A stretch of 18,703 bases of DNA, from assembly GCA_014762585.1 (NCBI GenBank), contig JABURN010000067.1, forward strand, positions 1 through 18,703, given 5' to 3'. The translations under genes and the position numbers were made by a program. The DNA comes from Methylophaga sp. GTDB taxonomy: Bacteria; Pseudomonadota; Gammaproteobacteria; Nitrosococcales; Methylophagaceae. Position 1 is the first letter of the stretch; every line of letters starts with the position of its first letter. Positions 1 to 5,805 of the stretch are shown in pieces. Below the pieces are notes generated by a model that did not search any database, was not told where the DNA came from, and saw nothing but the letters and a program-made list of their open reading frames with translations.

Positions 1-1
1 T

Positions 2-160
2 TCCCTGCTGATTTATGCCAAGTTTGTCAACGGTCGGGGTGGCAAGGACGTACTGACAGGATTACAGGAAGATGTTCGAAATGTGCTGGAAGTATCAGGC
101 ATCGATAAGCTGATCAAGATTTGCGATGATCTGACCATCGCTACAGCGAGCGTGAAATAG
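2..160 (+). CDS. STAS-domain anti-sigma factor antagonist, C-terminal part
   Basis: Only the last 52 codons are inside the window; the gene starts upstream of base 1. The readable part ends in TAG and matches the second half of a SpoIIAA/RsbV-like STAS domain: a GRGGKDVL stretch, an amphipathic helix, then a VRNVLEVSGIDKLIKI segment that corresponds to the usual 'vr.vLeltGldrlf.i' strand and helix. The phospho-accepting Ser/Thr region lies outside the window. The protein would bind its partner anti-sigma kinase when unphosphorylated. The next gene starts 12 bp later and encodes that kinase type, so the two almost certainly form one operon and one partner switch. The sigma factor or other output target is not visible. 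Family assignment is confident; which STAS subgroup it belongs to is not known. Confidence 0.8.
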   Translation, partial: SLLIYAKFVNGRGGKDVLTGLQEDVRNVLEVSGIDKLIKICDDLTIATASVK

Positions 161-172
161 AGGCGGTGACGA

Positions 173-613
173 TTGAGCCAAGACACGGTCCGACCTAAAA
201 CCCTGTCCCTGATTATAAAAAATCAGACCTCCGAGATAGCCAGAATGAGCCTGTGGCTGACAGGCAGTCTTGGACGCTGCGGCCTGTCGCGTGAGATGCA
301 GTTTAAATTTGACCTCTGTGCCAATGAAGCGGTCACAAACATTATTTCCTATGGCTATCCCAGAGGGGGAGAGCATGACATCAACCTGCAGTTACAGGTA
401 GAGACAGATAGCGCCATCTTGACCATTGAAGATGACGGCATCGCCTTCAACCCCACCGAGAATCCGGCACATGTTCAGCCTGAAAGCTTACAGGAGGCCA
501 AGGTGGGGGGATTGGGAATTGATTTGATCCGGCACTATATGGATCAGGTCTGCTATCGCAGAACAGCCGGTCTCAACAGGCTATCAATGCAAATGAAACT
601 GGCAGAAAGTTGA
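173..613 (+). CDS. RsbW/SpoIIAB-like anti-sigma serine kinase (HATPase_c)
   Basis: A 146-aa cytoplasmic GHKL-type kinase. The N-box is seen as ANEAVTN (E52, N56), the G1 box as EDDGIAF (D88, G89) and the G2 box as GGLGIDL (112-118). Length and motif order match the RsbW/SpoIIAB family, which phosphorylates the STAS antagonist and sequesters a sigma factor or another partner. The start is TTG at 173. It is preceded by GAGG at about 9 bp, and it keeps the first beta strand and helix (residues 9-35) that the fold needs; the internal ATG at 245 would delete them. It lies 12 bp after the STAS gene. In Gram-negatives such pairs often control biofilm or motility rather than a stress sigma factor; the c-di-GMP and chemotaxis genes further along fit that, but this is inference. 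Confidence 0.88.
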   Translation: MSQDTVRPKTLSLIIKNQTSEIARMSLWLTGSLGRCGLSREMQFKFDLCANEAVTNIISYGYPRGGEHDINLQLQVETDSAILTIEDDGIAFNPTENPAHVQPESLQEAKVGGLGIDLIRHYMDQVCYRRTAGLNRLSMQMKLAES

Positions 614-629
614 TTACAGCAATCCATAA

Positions 630-663
630 AAAAGGCCCGATATCGTCTGATAACGGGCCTTTT
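630..663. terminator. Bidirectional intrinsic terminator
   Basis: A perfect 10-bp stem (AAAAGGCCCG at 630-639, CGGGCCTTTT at 654-663) with a 14-nt loop. It sits 16 bp after the anti-sigma kinase stop and 18 bp from the TolC-family stop, between convergent genes. The T-run is longer when read on the minus strand, so it serves the TolC gene at least as well as the kinase gene. Confidence 0.88.
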
Positions 664-681
664 GCTGGGAGTCAAGCGCTT

Positions 682-2025
682 TTATTCGACGGGCTCAGGA
701 CTGGCAACGGTAATCGCTTCTTCCGGCGCTTCCAGTTCCAGGTGTTCAAGCAGTTTGCCCATGGTCTCCGCCAGCCAGTAGCAGGCATAGAGATGATCAT
801 AATAGGCATTGGTGTATTCTGCACTGGCTGTGAGTACCTCGTTTTCGGTATCCAGCAGATCCAGCAGCGTACGCTGTCCCAGGTTGAATTGCTCCTGGTA
901 GGCATCACGGGTTTTTAATGCCGACTCCATGCGCTGTTTGAGTACAGGCAGTTGATGCGACAGATTATCCAGTGAATTCCAAGCCAGACGCACATCACGC
1001 TCGATGTCACGCATTGCAATATTGGCTTCTTCACGGGCCTGCTGGCTTAAAAAGCCGGTTTCTTCCAAACGGGCCTTGTCTGCACCACCGTTCAGCAAGT
1101 TATAACGCAGACGAACCATGGCCAGAATTTCTTTTTCATGGCCTTTATCGCCATCCAGATTATTATCAGCACGTGTACTCAGCTCCAGATCGACACGTGG
1201 GTGGAATGGGGCTTCTGCGCCTTGTTCCTGAGCCAGTGCCGCTTCGTGTTGAGCCATGGCCGAACGCAGGGCAGGATGCTCGTGATAGGCAATCGCCAGG
1301 GCTTCTTCCACTGTCGCCGGGGCTTTATCACAACAATCAAGACCAGGGTCTGCCGGGGATTCAGGCATGTTACCCACCACGCGGTTGTAACTGCTCAGCG
1401 CATCATCCAGGTTACCTTTGTTGGAAGTCAGGTTAGCCTCGGACAGAGCCAGACGGCCTTTGGTCTGTTCCAGATTGGCACTGTTGCCCACACCGCTTTC
1501 AAAGCGTTGTTCGATTTGCGAGTAAATTCGCTCATGGCTTTCCAGGTTGGCTTCAGTCAGCTTCAACAGCTCCTGTCTGCGTAGTACATCTAGATAAACC
1601 TGGACTGCACGCAATGAGGTCGTTTCCGCAGTATCAAAAACGCTGTAGCCGGCTGACTCCGACTGAGATTGTGTCTGCTCTACCGCACTTTTGGTGGCAA
1701 AGCCGTCATACAGCATCTGCGAGGCAGACAATCCTGCTTCACCCCGTGTCAAAGTACGGTGACCGGGCGCGGTGGAATTGTTTTCTGCCCGCTCCTTGCC
1801 TATCCCCAGGTTTAAATCAACCTGTGGGTAGTAACCGGCCCGCGCCTGATCAATGGTCTTATCGACACTGCGGCGAAAGTTCGCATCTGCCAGCACGTTA
1901 GGGTTACTTTTGACTGTTTTATCGACTGCTTCTGTGAGGCTCTGCGCCGTGGCGGACTGAGCCATCAGCATGGTCGCGCCCATGAGAGAAGCCGTTAATG
2001 TCAGCAGCTTGAATTTATGTACCAT
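682..2025 (-). CDS. TolC-family outer membrane efflux/type I secretion protein
   Basis: A 447-aa outer-membrane channel subunit. It has a cleavable signal peptide (MVHKFKLLTLTAS..., cleavage probably after ATAQS at about 25-29). Two TolC repeats follow: LTEAVDKTVKSNPNVLADAN begins the first, and the second begins near VEEALAIAYHEHPALRSA. GYYPQVDLNLGIG and FHPRVDLELSTR mark the two beta-barrel strands, and an LLDLLDTENEVLTA coiled-coil helix lies near the end. This family forms a trimeric exit duct used by type I secretion and RND/ABC efflux pumps. No ABC transporter or membrane-fusion partner is next to it. The gene follows the OmpA-like lipoprotein by 16 bp, with GGAG before the ATG, so it is the second gene of that operon. 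OmpA-TolC pairs accompany secretion of large adhesins (LapE type) in several proteobacteria, a plausible but unproven role here. Confidence 0.9.
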   Translation of the reverse strand: MVHKFKLLTLTASLMGATMLMAQSATAQSLTEAVDKTVKSNPNVLADANFRRSVDKTIDQARAGYYPQVDLNLGIGKERAENNSTAPGHRTLTRGEAGLSASQMLYDGFATKSAVEQTQSQSESAGYSVFDTAETTSLRAVQVYLDVLRRQELLKLTEANLESHERIYSQIEQRFESGVGNSANLEQTKGRLALSEANLTSNKGNLDDALSSYNRVVGNMPESPADPGLDCCDKAPATVEEALAIAYHEHPALRSAMAQHEAALAQEQGAEAPFHPRVDLELSTRADNNLDGDKGHEKEILAMVRLRYNLLNGGADKARLEETGFLSQQAREEANIAMRDIERDVRLAWNSLDNLSHQLPVLKQRMESALKTRDAYQEQFNLGQRTLLDLLDTENEVLTASAEYTNAYYDHLYACYWLAETMGKLLEHLELEAPEEAITVASPEPVE

Positions 2026-2041
2026 TGCTCAACTCCGTCAA

Positions 2042-2587
2042 TCAGCGTGCGTTAATTTCGACGCGACGATTTCTTACTTCAACCGTGTCATCCGGGGTAG
2101 TTACCAGTAGTCGATATTCACCCTCGGCAGAGATTCGGATGTTCTCAGCAGGAACACCATAGTCAATCAGATCCTGACGCACTTTTTGCGAACGTCGCAG
2201 CGACAAGGCTTCGTTGTACGCGTTTGATGCAGAAGTATCGGTGTGACCACTAATCACGATTTCACTGAATTCGCGATCCAGAATTTCCTGATAGATTTCT
2301 CTGGACTCCACTTTGGACTCTTCAATGAACTCTGTTTTATCCAATAGGAAAAAAAGCTTGGCAGAGAAGGGTTCTGGTGCAGTAACGAGTTTGGGTGTTT
2401 CCGGAATCTGCATCGGTGGCACTTCACAAAATGGTGATTCAGCGCCGCTAAGCTGGTAGGGTGCTTCAACCGACTCACGTAAATCTGAACGTTCTTTGTC
2501 CGGTCCGACGGTGTTATGGATTGGACTGCACCCGGCTGCCACCAGCGTGGCGAGCAGTGGCAAACCCAAACGGCATAAATTAATCAT
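2042..2587 (-). CDS. OmpA-family peptidoglycan-binding lipoprotein
   Basis: A 181-aa protein with a short lipoprotein signal ending in VAAGC (lipidated Cys about residue 20; alanine at -3 is less usual than leucine). A roughly 50-residue linker follows, then an OmpA C-terminal domain from about residue 75 to the end. Key features are FFLLDKTEF, the GHTDTSASNAYNEALSLRR segment with D117 and R132 in the positions that bind diaminopimelate, and a closing VRNRRVEI. It should tether the outer membrane to the cell wall. The ATG is preceded by an AGAGG site about 8 bp upstream. It is the first annotated gene of an operon with the TolC-family gene 16 bp downstream. A sigma70-like promoter lies about 195 bp upstream and a repeated-motif array sits behind it. 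Confidence 0.88.
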   Translation of the reverse strand: MINLCRLGLPLLATLVAAGCSPIHNTVGPDKERSDLRESVEAPYQLSGAESPFCEVPPMQIPETPKLVTAPEPFSAKLFFLLDKTEFIEESKVESREIYQEILDREFSEIVISGHTDTSASNAYNEALSLRRSQKVRQDLIDYGVPAENIRISAEGEYRLLVTTPDDTVEVRNRRVEINAR

Positions 2588-2730
2588 CCTGATGCCTCTC
2601 CGTTAAACGGTGTCAAAAATAGCCTGGAAACAAGGCCGGACACAGCATCATGAGGTCGGTCTGACCCACATAAGACTGTCGGGGGAAAAGTCGACCCGAG
2701 GGCCGCCTGGTGCGTCACTTCCGTCATCAT
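2584..2730 (-). CDS. Possible small leader ORF coupled to the OmpA-like gene
   Basis: A 48-codon ORF inside the predicted leader of the OmpA/TolC transcript. It starts with a double ATG (2730, 2727) preceded by AGGGAGA at 6 bp, a very good ribosome-binding site. Its stop overlaps the OmpA start as ATGA (2584-2587), the typical arrangement for translational coupling. The predicted peptide (MMTEVTHQAALGSTFPP...) resembles no family I know, has no signal peptide or membrane segment and is rich in S, G and P. The favourable points are the ribosome site, the overlap and the position downstream of the predicted transcription start. It could equally be chance. Confidence 0.3.
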   Translation of the reverse strand: MMTEVTHQAALGSTFPPTVLCGSDRPHDAVSGLVSRLFLTPFNGEASG

Positions 2731-2781
2731 CCATTTCTCCCTGAAATGCCGACTCACTTGCGTGAAATGCTTTGTAACTGA

Positions 2782-2810
2782 AGTATCGATGGTTATTGAG
2801 CGCAAGTCAA
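2782..2810 (-). promoter_or_regulatory. Sigma70-type promoter for the OmpA-TolC operon
   Basis: On the minus strand, TTGACT (2805-2810; 5 of 6 consensus bases) and GATACT (2782-2787; 4 of 6) are separated by exactly 17 bp. The predicted transcription start is near 2775, which leaves a leader of about 188 nt before the OmpA ATG. That is long enough for the small ORF described above. Confidence 0.6.
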
Positions 2811-2825
2811 CTCAATATCGCTTAC

Positions 2826-2963
2826 TTTACAGCTGTTTAGCGCCTGTTTATCAAACAGCGTATCAGCCGCTTGCATGATTTGTTTCAGTCAACAAAGTCC
2901 TTAACGGCTATTAAACACCAACAGCCATAAAATGTGAACAGCATCACCCTTTACGGCTGTTAA
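2826..2963. promoter_or_regulatory. Array of four 14-bp near-repeats upstream of the OmpA-TolC promoter
   Basis: Four related sites fit TTWAC-RGCT-RTTWA: TTTACAGCTGTTTA (2826-2839), TTAACGGCTATTAA (2901-2914), the reverse-strand TTTATGGCTGTTGG (2918-2931) and TTTACGGCTGTTAA (2950-2963). The first also opens a direct repeat, TGTTTA-N5-TGTTTA (2834-2850), with the layout of a PhoP/OmpR-family box. The array fills much of the 390-bp gap between the peroxidase gene and the OmpA-like gene and begins about 16 bp upstream of the -35 box, where activators commonly bind. No regulator can be named with confidence. Confidence 0.45.
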
Positions 2964-2977
2964 TGGAAAGCGGTCTT

Positions 2978-3508
2978 TCAGAGCAAATCTTCTATGGCAT
3001 CGGTCAGGGATTCATCATCCGGTTCTATACGGCTACTGAAATGCTTCACCACTTTGCCTTCGGGACTTATCAGGTACTTGTTGAAATTCCAGCCGGGGGC
3101 TTCGCTCTGGCGATTGATTTCGCGAAATACCGGATTAGCCCGCTGGCCTTTGACGTAGCTCGGCGCAATCATGGTGAAGGTCACCCCGAAGTTTTCACGG
3201 CAAACGCGCGCCGCTTCTTCTTCGGTTTTAGCTTCCTGATTAAAGTCATTGCTGGCAAATCCCACCACCATCAGGTTCCTGTCTTTGTAATTCTGATGCA
3301 GCGCTTCCAGCCCTTCAAACTGGCGGGTAAAGCCGCAATGACTGGCAGTGTTTACAATGAGTAAGGGCTTACCACTGGCAACCTCGCAGAGGTTGACGGT
3401 GTCGTTGGTATGTAGCCTGGGCAGGTCATAATTAAGAAAATCCGGGCAGTCTTTGGCCCAGAGCGGTGAGACAAAAAATGACAACGTAAGCAAAATTAAG
3501 GCACGCAT
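2978..3508 (-). CDS. Exported glutathione peroxidase family protein
   Basis: A 176-aa thiol peroxidase with an N-terminal signal sequence (MRALILLTLSFFVSPLWA), so it acts in the periplasm. The catalytic tetrad is visible: C58 in NTASHCGFT, Q91 in NQEA, and W140-N141 in PGWNFNKYL. The family usually has PCNQF at the strand before Q91; here it reads ASNDF, so the cysteine that often resolves the sulfenic acid is missing. C103 (ARVCRENF) or C41 may replace it, or an external thiol may act. Most bacterial members are cytoplasmic and use thioredoxin; an exported form would reduce peroxides at the envelope. It is transcribed alone, with an AGGAGTT-like ribosome site before the ATG, and points toward the OmpA gene across a 390-bp gap. 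Confidence 0.88.
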   Translation of the reverse strand: MRALILLTLSFFVSPLWAKDCPDFLNYDLPRLHTNDTVNLCEVASGKPLLIVNTASHCGFTRQFEGLEALHQNYKDRNLMVVGFASNDFNQEAKTEEEAARVCRENFGVTFTMIAPSYVKGQRANPVFREINRQSEAPGWNFNKYLISPEGKVVKHFSSRIEPDDESLTDAIEDLL

Positions 3509-3632
3509 GATGAACTCCTGAAATAGGATTTTGGCTCTATCATCATAATCTCAGGACATCAAAAATATGTGATGACGAAGCCGGCTGTATGCCGCACCAT
3601 TGCTATGCGTGGTGAGCATGAGCATATTTTGT

Positions 3633-3659
3633 TAATGTGTGAATGAACTTTGCCGATAA
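3633..3659 (+). promoter_or_regulatory. Sigma28 (FliA)-like promoter for the BLUF gene
   Basis: TAAT (3633-3636), exactly 15 bp, then GCCGATAA (3652-3659). The -10 element is a full match to the flagellar sigma28 consensus and the -35 core differs from TAAA at one base. Transcription would start near 3666, about 50 nt before the BLUF ATG at 3717. This would place a light-sensor gene in the motility regulon. Confidence 0.55.
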
Positions 3660-3716
3660 TAAGGCTTTCATAGCATGACTTATGCTTGCCCCTCTTAACA
3701 TCAACGGTGATGCCCA

Positions 3717-4175
3717 ATGAGCCAGTCCATCCACAAAATCATGTACTCCAGCTCCGCTGTCGAACTATTATCAGCTGAGGATTTGGATCAATTGATGCGG
3801 AAGGCTCGCCACAAAAATACTCACTTCGGTGTCACCGGCTGTCTGATATATCACGACGGCAACATCCTGCAGTATCTCGAGGGCAGCAAAGCTTCCGTCG
3901 ATTTCATTTACGGCTCAATCGTTGGTGACAACCGCCATCATGACATCCATCTATTATGTAATGACCAGATAGAAAAAAGAGCCTTCAGCGACTGGAGCAT
4001 GGCTTTACGCTACATACCAGAGAATCGTCTACGAGACTATCGCACTGTCTATGACCTGTTCGAAGACATGATGGAGTCCGACACGATTGATCAGTTGTGT
4101 CGTCAGGCAAAGGTGTTTTTTGAAACCTTCCTCGATGTCAGCCGACTGCGTGCCGGCAATATGCGTCTGAGTTAG
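3717..4175 (+). CDS. Short BLUF-domain blue-light sensor
   Basis: A 152-aa cytoplasmic FAD-binding photoreceptor. The BLUF domain spans about residues 5-97, with the photochemical Tyr (Y10 in IMYSSS), the flavin-binding N34 (ARHKN), the signalling Gln (Q52 in ILQYLEG) and the W93/M95 pair in FSDWSMAL all present, so it should be photoactive. Residues 100-152 are a helical cap with no output domain, typical of short BLUF proteins that act on a separate partner. A FliA-like promoter precedes it. The stop overlaps the stop of the convergent EAL gene by 4 bp. In enterobacterial BluF/YcgF and in BlrP1, BLUF and EAL are fused in one protein; here the same two domains sit side by side as separate genes, which makes the EAL protein a possible partner. 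Confidence 0.92.
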   Translation: MSQSIHKIMYSSSAVELLSAEDLDQLMRKARHKNTHFGVTGCLIYHDGNILQYLEGSKASVDFIYGSIVGDNRHHDIHLLCNDQIEKRAFSDWSMALRYIPENRLRDYRTVYDLFEDMMESDTIDQLCRQAKVFFETFLDVSRLRAGNMRLS

Positions 4176-4942
4176 TCCAGTCCCAGCTTGGTGAAATCAA
4201 CTTCCGGTAAAGCCTCAAAGGCAGGCTTGGCGAACAGATAACCCTGATACAAAGAGACATTCATTTTTTGCAGCACAGCCAATTCTTCAACGGTTTCCAC
4301 GCCTTCACAGATTATTCTGATACCCACCTTGTGGGCAAAATCAATCACCGAACTCACCAGATGCTGACGGGTTTGATCCTTATCGATATTCCGAATCAGG
4401 TTCATATCCAGCTTGACGATATTGGGTTGCCAGTCTGAGATCAGGTTCAGACCGGAAAAACCGGCACCAAAATCATCAATCGCGGTAATAAAGCCTTTTT
4501 GATTGTAGTAATCAAAGATATTTTTCAGATGCTGGCGATCCTCAATTCGCTCTGACTCGGTCACCTCAAACATGATTTTTTCAATCGGGAAACCGAACTC
4601 TTCACAGGCGTTTAGCGTTGTTCTGATGCAGGTTTCCGGACGATAGACCGCGTTGGGAAAAAAGTTAATAGACAGCACTGAATCGAGTTCTAATGCCACC
4701 GCCGTTCGGATAGCTTTAACTCTGATTGCCTGGTCGAAATAATAACGGTTTTTGTCGTTCAGCTTGTCCAGGATAAAGCCGGCCGACTCCTGATTTGGTC
4801 CTCTAACCAGTGCCTCGTAGCCAAATATCTTTTTCTCATCAATATCGACAATCGGCTGGAATGCCATCGAGAAATCAATTTCTGTCCCGTTAGTATCCAG
4901 ACACTGACTGCAACCACTCGTTAATGATGAAAATTCTGACAT
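4172..4942 (-). CDS. EAL-domain c-di-GMP phosphodiesterase
   Basis: A 256-aa protein that is almost only an EAL domain (about 24-245). All catalytic and metal-binding motifs are intact: Q29, EAL at 43-45 followed by VR, N93 in INFFPNAVY, E126 in FEVTE, D156-D157 in AIDDFGAGFSG, K177 in KLD, E213 and E216 in EGVET, and Q233 in YQGY. It should hydrolyse c-di-GMP to pGpG and so favour motility. A CxxC pair (C11, C14) before the domain is a short N-terminal feature of unknown role. No GGDEF, PAS or membrane segment is present, so regulation must come from a partner or from expression. It converges on the BLUF gene with a 4-bp stop overlap and no terminator between them. An extended -10 promoter lies just upstream. 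Confidence 0.93.
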   Translation of the reverse strand: MSEFSSLTSGCSQCLDTNGTEIDFSMAFQPIVDIDEKKIFGYEALVRGPNQESAGFILDKLNDKNRYYFDQAIRVKAIRTAVALELDSVLSINFFPNAVYRPETCIRTTLNACEEFGFPIEKIMFEVTESERIEDRQHLKNIFDYYNQKGFITAIDDFGAGFSGLNLISDWQPNIVKLDMNLIRNIDKDQTRQHLVSSVIDFAHKVGIRIICEGVETVEELAVLQKMNVSLYQGYLFAKPAFEALPEVDFTKLGLD

Positions 4943-4969
4943 AGAAAAACCTGTTTCTGACTTGTGTTG

Positions 4970-5009
4970 AGTATAACAAGCAAGTGACCGGAGACTTCAA
5001 GCCTGAAGT
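4970..5009 (-). promoter_or_regulatory. Extended -10 promoter with overlapping palindrome, EAL gene
   Basis: On the minus strand, TGTTATACT (4970-4978) is a good extended -10 element about 28 bp upstream of the EAL ATG. A TTGAAG -35 candidate (4995-5000) lies 19 bp away, which is longer than ideal. The -35 candidate sits inside a perfect inverted repeat, ACTTCA-N4-TGAAGT (4994-5009), a likely operator position. Confidence 0.45.
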
Positions 5010-5111
5010 GAAAACTGAGTGCGGCACTGCTGCGCTTTGTGACTAGTTATCGATTCATTCTACTTTTATCTCAGTAACTTAGATTTACTGCTTCCCTCAC
5101 AGTAATTTCAC

Positions 5112-5140
5112 TTACGCACTATTAAAGTGCACCCTATATT
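5112..5140 (+). promoter_or_regulatory. Candidate promoter with spacer palindrome, SCO-chemoreceptor operon
   Basis: A TATATT -10 element (5135-5140) lies 17 bp after a weak TTACGC -35 (5112-5117). The spacer is largely filled by a perfect inverted repeat GCACT-N5-AGTGC (5116-5130), a typical operator placement. The start codon of the operon is about 95 bp downstream. I found no FliA-type site here. Confidence 0.35.
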
Positions 5141-5235
5141 TTTTCATAAATGCGAAAACTAAAGGTGGATTTCGCGCACAAGAGGCAACAGAGACCAGTT
5201 ATGAAGAAAAAAATTCTCAGGGTTTAGCTTTTATC

Positions 5236-5805
5236 ATGTTGCTGAAAACAATAAAACTGTGGGCCGGCGTCCTGCTGTGCAGTATCACGCTGCTTCTGGC
5301 GTTCTCCTCATTCGCCTGGTCTGAAAGACTCAATCATTATTTCACCGGATTTCACGGCTATTCTCATCAAGTCGGACTGACGCTGCCCCAATCACACCCA
5401 GTCACTGATGACATTCAGCTGATTGTTCCGGCATTCAACCATTGCGCTGACCGCTGTCCGGCCAACCTGATGCTCAGTAAAGAAGTGCTTGATAACACAT
5501 TTGGCGGGGTCGGACTGGTTATCTTGTCAATTCAGGCTGATCAGGATGTCTCAGCATTAATGACTCGCTATGCAGAAGTTACTGGCATTCAGCCAATGCT
5601 ACTGGACCATCAATTACCTGCTAGCTGGTCACTACTGGCCCGATATGAACAGATACGTGACAACCGCGCTAAAGCTCCACAGCATGCGGGGCACCTTTAT
5701 GTTTATCACACTCCCACTCAGACCCTTCTGACCTATCCCTCTCCCGATGCTGAAGACATCATCAGCGACATTCATCGGCTCAAGACAGGAGTCTTAAATG
5801 GCTAA
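5236..5805 (+). CDS. SCO-like (SCO1/SenC/PrrC-type) thioredoxin-fold protein
   Basis: A 189-aa protein with an uncleaved or signal-type N-terminal segment (about 8-28), placing the domain in the periplasm. Residues 59-165 resemble the SCO copper-chaperone fold: CADRC (C70-x3-C74) matches the CxxxC copper/redox motif and H150, in QHAGHLYVY, sits five residues before a Tyr exactly as the SCO histidine ligand does. The canonical DHS is altered to QHA. The domain is short and diverged, so a thiol or redox role without copper is possible. No cytochrome oxidase gene is nearby. Instead it overlaps the following chemoreceptor gene by 8 bp, which implies coupled translation and a shared job. The ribosome site before the ATG is weak, and an 8-codon ORF (5201-5227) precedes it. 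Confidence 0.7.
   Translation: MLLKTIKLWAGVLLCSITLLLAFSSFAWSERLNHYFTGFHGYSHQVGLTLPQSHPVTDDIQLIVPAFNHCADRCPANLMLSKEVLDNTFGGVGLVILSIQADQDVSALMTRYAEVTGIQPMLLDHQLPASWSLLARYEQIRDNRAKAPQHAGHLYVYHTPTQTLLTYPSPDAEDIISDIHRLKTGVLNG

Noticed and set aside
972..1584. Long plus-strand ORFs opposite the TolC-family gene
   Set aside because: Shadows of a gene with clear TolC motifs; no ribosome sites or domains.
5201..5227. Eight-codon ORF (MKKKILRV) just before the SCO-like gene
   Set aside because: No clear ribosome site at proper distance and no terminator or attenuator structure to suggest a leader peptide.
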